Of a stretch of DNA of 64,000 nucleotides, positions 61,161-64,000 are shown in pieces. The notes beneath the pieces are model-generated. The model saw nothing but the letters and a program-made list of their open reading frames with translations. It was not told the DNA's origin and ran no database searches. The position numbers and the translations under genes were made by a program. This stretch comes from Caprimulgus europaeus. Its lineage: Eukaryota; Chordata; Aves; Caprimulgiformes; Caprimulgidae. Positions within the stretch are counted from its first letter, which is position 1, and every line of letters starts with the position of its first letter. Where the stretch lies: the NCBI GenBank assembly GCA_907165065.1, contig OU015528.1:21218015-21282014 (forward strand), given 5' to 3'.

Positions 61161-63343
61161 ATAGTATAAGACCTTGAAGATGCTTCCTTTTCTTTGGTAC
61201 TGTTCAAATTAAGTTTGGCTGAGATGCAAAGTTTTGCTGTTTGCAAGCAGCTCTCAGATATGTAGGTGCTTTCACCCTGTTGCAGCTTTCTTCTATTTTT
61301 TTTCCATTTCTGTTTTATGAGTGTTTAGATTTGGGGTTTTTTTGTTGTCAAAAACTATCAATATAGCTTGAATCTAACCTTGGTAGGAAGACCTCATTTT
61401 AATCCAAAAATGTTGGGCTTTTCTCTTTTATTATTATGGTCTCTTCTGCAGTTGTAGGACCTTAACTTTACCTCTCATTCAATATGGTCATTCACATGAA
61501 AAAGAAATGTGATAAATGTCATTACTGCTTAGAATAAGAATAACCTTGTGTTTCAGGAGCTATGATTTTCACATTTCATTTTCTATATTGAAAGAGACTG
61601 AGCTTTAGACATTTTAATTTGTAGCAATTTCAGTTGTATGAATGCAATGCCTCTGGATGCATTCTCATGTGAAACTGGCAGCCAGAGCTTTGAGAGGATC
61701 AGCCCCCTACCTTTTTCCTTCTCAGTATCAGCAGACCAGAAACACCAAGAGGAATTTGAATCTCATAAGCAAATGTTTTATTCAGACAAACTAGAATTAC
61801 TAACTTTTTAATAGAAAAACTACAATTCAGTGAGTAAGACTGAATGCTGTCCTCTACCTGCTGTGTGTTTGCAGTGTGGGCCTGTCCTTCAAGTGTACTT
61901 TCTCATCCTGTTGCTATCATTGGCTTTCTTGGTTGCAACAAACTCGGTACAGTCCTTTCTGACAACTTCTGTGCTCATGAGTAAAAGCAGAGCCATCCCA
62001 TGGGCTCATACAATGGTGTGCAGTGCTTCATTCTGTTTGTTGGCATGCTCCCTGGTGTAACTTCAGTTTGTGTCAGTTTTCTCTCCGAGGAAATCCTGAT
62101 CACAGTTTGGAGAATAGCTTGTGTCAGCGATTTTTCCCACATATCATTTGAGTGCTGTCACATAGCTGAGAGAGAAGAGGAGACCATTCAGTCAGAATTC
62201 AGCTAGGTTTTGGTGTTTGGCCTGCGGGACAGAAAATCATTCATAGTCTGGTTTATTTACTAGCCAGTGTCTCTAAGGAAAGTTTCTTTTGGATGCTTTG
62301 TGTCAGAAACACACTCTTAATAGTCTGTGCTTGCATTTCAGCATTGTGCTGCTGGCTGAGCCTCTCATTTTTCTGCCTGCTTCTTTCCCCGTTTTTCTGC
62401 CACGTCTCCTCTCTCCTAGGAGAGCACTCTCTTCCTCTCTGTAAATGGTTACAAATGCAGAGGAGAAACCTGTCCTCCCTGCTATCCAGGTATATCCTAT
62501 TAGTAAACCAGCACAGTAATATTCAGGAAACTGCAAATAAATAGCAGTCATCAGCTACAGTCAGTTGCTGAAAGTTTTGCCCTATTACTACTCATTTTCC
62601 TTAGTACCACCTTCAAGAAGTTCTGAAACAATGCAAGGGACAATATACTCAAGACAAGTGGGTTTTTAAAAATTTGTATTACAGAAGCATTCATCTGAGA
62701 TTTTGTGTTGCAAGAGCACTTGCAAAGGCTGGATCTTCTCTAGGCAGTAAGATGTTACAATCAGGAAAGAATAAAGGAAAATATCTGAATGTGAAAAAAA
62801 GGAGAGATATAGATATAATTTTAATACCTATTAGGTTCAGATGCTACTGTTTATGCATCAAACTAGCTCTGACTCTTTGAGTTATTCTTAAAGATATTGA
62901 AGGAAGTTTTTGAAGAGAGGATAGTAGAAAACAAATAGGCAATCTCACAGAATTATTGAGTTTCTTATAAATACGGAATATTCTGAATCCTTTATTACAG
63001 CAAAGGAAAGAAATATTTCCAGAGAACTTTGCTATCTTTTCTGTTGTATTTATCTGCAGTGTACTGAAATCCTTCCTATATATGAAGATCCCATTATAGA
63101 CATTTCAGGAATTTATTTTAATAATAGCTTTATTTTTTTATTTCTTACTGTACAATATGATATTCTTTCCACTGTTTGATTTTATGCTTCCAGTTTTAAA
63201 TGTACTATACAGTCTATCTGCTTCTGTGAGCAAGTTAAGAGAAAAAAAAATAATCCTTTGTTGCATTAGTAGCAGTAAAAGCTGTATACATAAATAAAAG
63301 TCAGTTTTTGTAAGAAGACATTAATGGAAGTTTTATATTTCAG

Positions 63344-63496
63344 CTTGTTTGGTCCCAGTTAAACAGCCTCCTGTAAGCAAGACAACCATTGTGATCTTAG
63401 AGAATCTGGAGAGAGCTTCTTTATCTGAATTACTAGGAGATTTTCTGGCCTCTCTTGAGAATCGGAGTTCGGAAAATCCTTGCACTATTCAAAGAG
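63344..63496 (+). CDS. CTTNBP2: CTTNBP2 exon 15: Walker B-like strand of the NAV-like domain
   Basis: This exon has 153 bp. It completes a split alanine and ends with one base of another split alanine (w-residues 1155-1205). Acceptor tttatatttcag, donor gtattt. It encodes [20 protein letters not shown] then [38 protein letters not shown] lies where NAV proteins have a Walker B strand (IVILDDLHHVGSLSDIF-like), with the two acidic residues replaced by EN. ATP hydrolysis is therefore unlikely, in line with the degenerate P-loop of exon 13. Confidence 0.95.
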
Positions 63497-63769
63497 GTAT
63501 TTAAAGAATCTGGGATGGAGAAATGTTTTTACTACCGTACAGTTGTATGATAATACATGAGAAACAGGGAGCTTAAAGGAGAAAATCGTAATTTTTTCAC
63601 TTTTTATATTATATTGCAAACAGTTGTTCTTAACCAAATAGAACATGTTTTAAGGCTAATTTAGGTGAGGGTTTTTTCCTTTCTAATTATGTCACTGCTT
63701 CTGACTTACATATGAAATCATGTCAAAGCTTTGTGTATTTTAGCAAAGATTTTTATGGTTCATTTTTAG
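63497..63769 (+). other. CTTNBP2: Intron 15 of CTTNBP2 (273 bp)
   Basis: This short intron runs from gtattt to the acceptor catttttag ending at 63769. An open frame starting at 63712 within it is continuous with exon 16, but its ATG is intronic. Confidence 0.92.
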
Positions 63770-63957
63770 CAAATGGAGTTTCTGGTGCCTTTTACTTTCA
63801 TGAGAACTGCTTTTTACTGGGGACAATCTCCAAGTGTCATCTTCATGGCTCTGACTTGCTGGTTCAGCAGCATTTCCGTTGGGTTCAACTTAGGTGGGAT
63901 GGGGAACCAATGCATGGCTTGCTTCAAAGGTTTTTAAGAAGAAAAGTTATAAATAAG
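63770..63957 (+). CDS. CTTNBP2: CTTNBP2 exon 16: NAV-like AAA C-terminal block
   Basis: This exon has 188 bp. It completes a split alanine and ends in phase 0 (w-residues 1206-1268). Acceptor catttttag, donor gtaaga. It encodes [20 protein letters not shown], then [20 protein letters not shown] and [20 protein letters not shown]. The last stretch aligns by eye with the NAV family block 'NFRWVLCANHTEPVKGFLGRFLRRKL', which is the best evidence that this region is a NAV-type AAA fold. The coding region continues in exons beyond the window. Confidence 0.95.
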
Positions 63958-64000
63958 GTAAGAACTTGAATCAGCTTAAGCAGTATTGTTCATCACCAGG

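Larger units (their letters stand above)
59827..63343 (+). other. CTTNBP2: Intron 14 of CTTNBP2 (3.5 kb)
   Basis: This intron runs from gtaagg to the acceptor tttatatttcag ending at 63343. It contains a young CR1 3' end (60382-60682) and a TA-rich tract (61066-61160). No exon or RNA gene was recognised in the rest. Confidence 0.9.
1..64000 (+). other. CTTNBP2: CTTNBP2 gene, partial (intron 1 to intron 16)
   Basis: Fifteen exons in order on the + strand encode one continuous protein that I recognise as cortactin-binding protein 2 from its N-terminal coiled-coil domain, proline-rich linker, ankyrin repeats and NAV-like C-terminal region. Exon lengths sum to 3,804 bases (1,268 codons) and every junction is phase-compatible, which strongly supports the model. 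In mammals the protein is a neuronal cytoskeletal regulator of dendritic spines that binds cortactin, microtubules and striatin/STRIPAK proteins. Exon 1 (roughly 25-30 codons in mammals, carrying the promoter side) is not in the window, nor are the last several exons and the 3' UTR. The coding sequence is intact throughout, so there is no sign of pseudogenisation. Exon numbers follow the mammalian gene and are inferred. Confidence 0.96.

Noticed and set aside
63712-63969. ATG-initiated frame through exon 16 as a separate gene
   Set aside because: The ATG is in intron 15 and the rest is exon 16 of CTTNBP2.

Overview
The window is a piece of a bird genome. It is AT-rich, its coding signal is split into short exons, and its interspersed repeats are typical of birds: CR1 LINE copies (one with the canonical ATTCTATGA-type terminal repeat) and solo or partial LTRs of the avian ERVL type. 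No bacterial, plasmid or CRISPR-like features were seen.

One host gene fills the window: CTTNBP2 (cortactin-binding protein 2), on the + strand and cut at both ends. I mapped 15 consecutive coding exons, which I number 2 to 16 by analogy with the mammalian gene. All have AG/GT borders and matching phases. Together they hold 3,804 coding bases, exactly 1,268 codons, with no stop or frameshift. Exon 1 must lie upstream, and the C-terminal few hundred codons plus the 3' UTR lie downstream. Residue numbers below are counted from the first codon of exon 2 ('w-residues').

Layout: 1-7824 intron 1, with an ancient CR1/L3-like relic and an unexplained 234-codon antisense open frame. 7825-7932 exon 2. 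7933-27961 is the 20-kb intron 2, holding an ORF desert that may be regulatory, an LTR fragment, two CR1 copies and a G-rich tract. 27962-28186 exon 3. 28187-35115 intron 3, with a perfect 30-bp-arm hairpin, an old CR1 and a solo LTR with intact target-site duplication. 35116-36778 is the 1.66-kb exon 4. 36779-42807 intron 4. From 42808 to 59826 exons 5-14 are more closely spaced; intron 8 holds a CR1 ORF2 fragment and intron 13 is only 83 bp. 59827-63343 intron 14, with a young CR1. Exons 15 and 16 end at 63957, and intron 16 runs off the window.

How the gene works: exons 2-4 encode the N-terminal CortBP2 domain with its long coiled coil, followed by a Ser/Pro-rich linker with the proline motif expected to bind the cortactin SH3 domain. 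Exons 5-9 encode the ankyrin repeats. Exons 10-16 encode a C-terminal region that looks like a degenerate AAA domain of the neuron-navigator (NAV) type, with a P-loop lacking the GKT/S signature. The family is known for cortactin, microtubule and striatin/STRIPAK interactions at neuronal dendritic spines. The most interesting leads are two in-frame read-through frames (after exon 4 and exon 10) that could give truncated isoforms, the pseudo-AAA module, the perfect hairpin in intron 3, and the ORF desert in intron 2.
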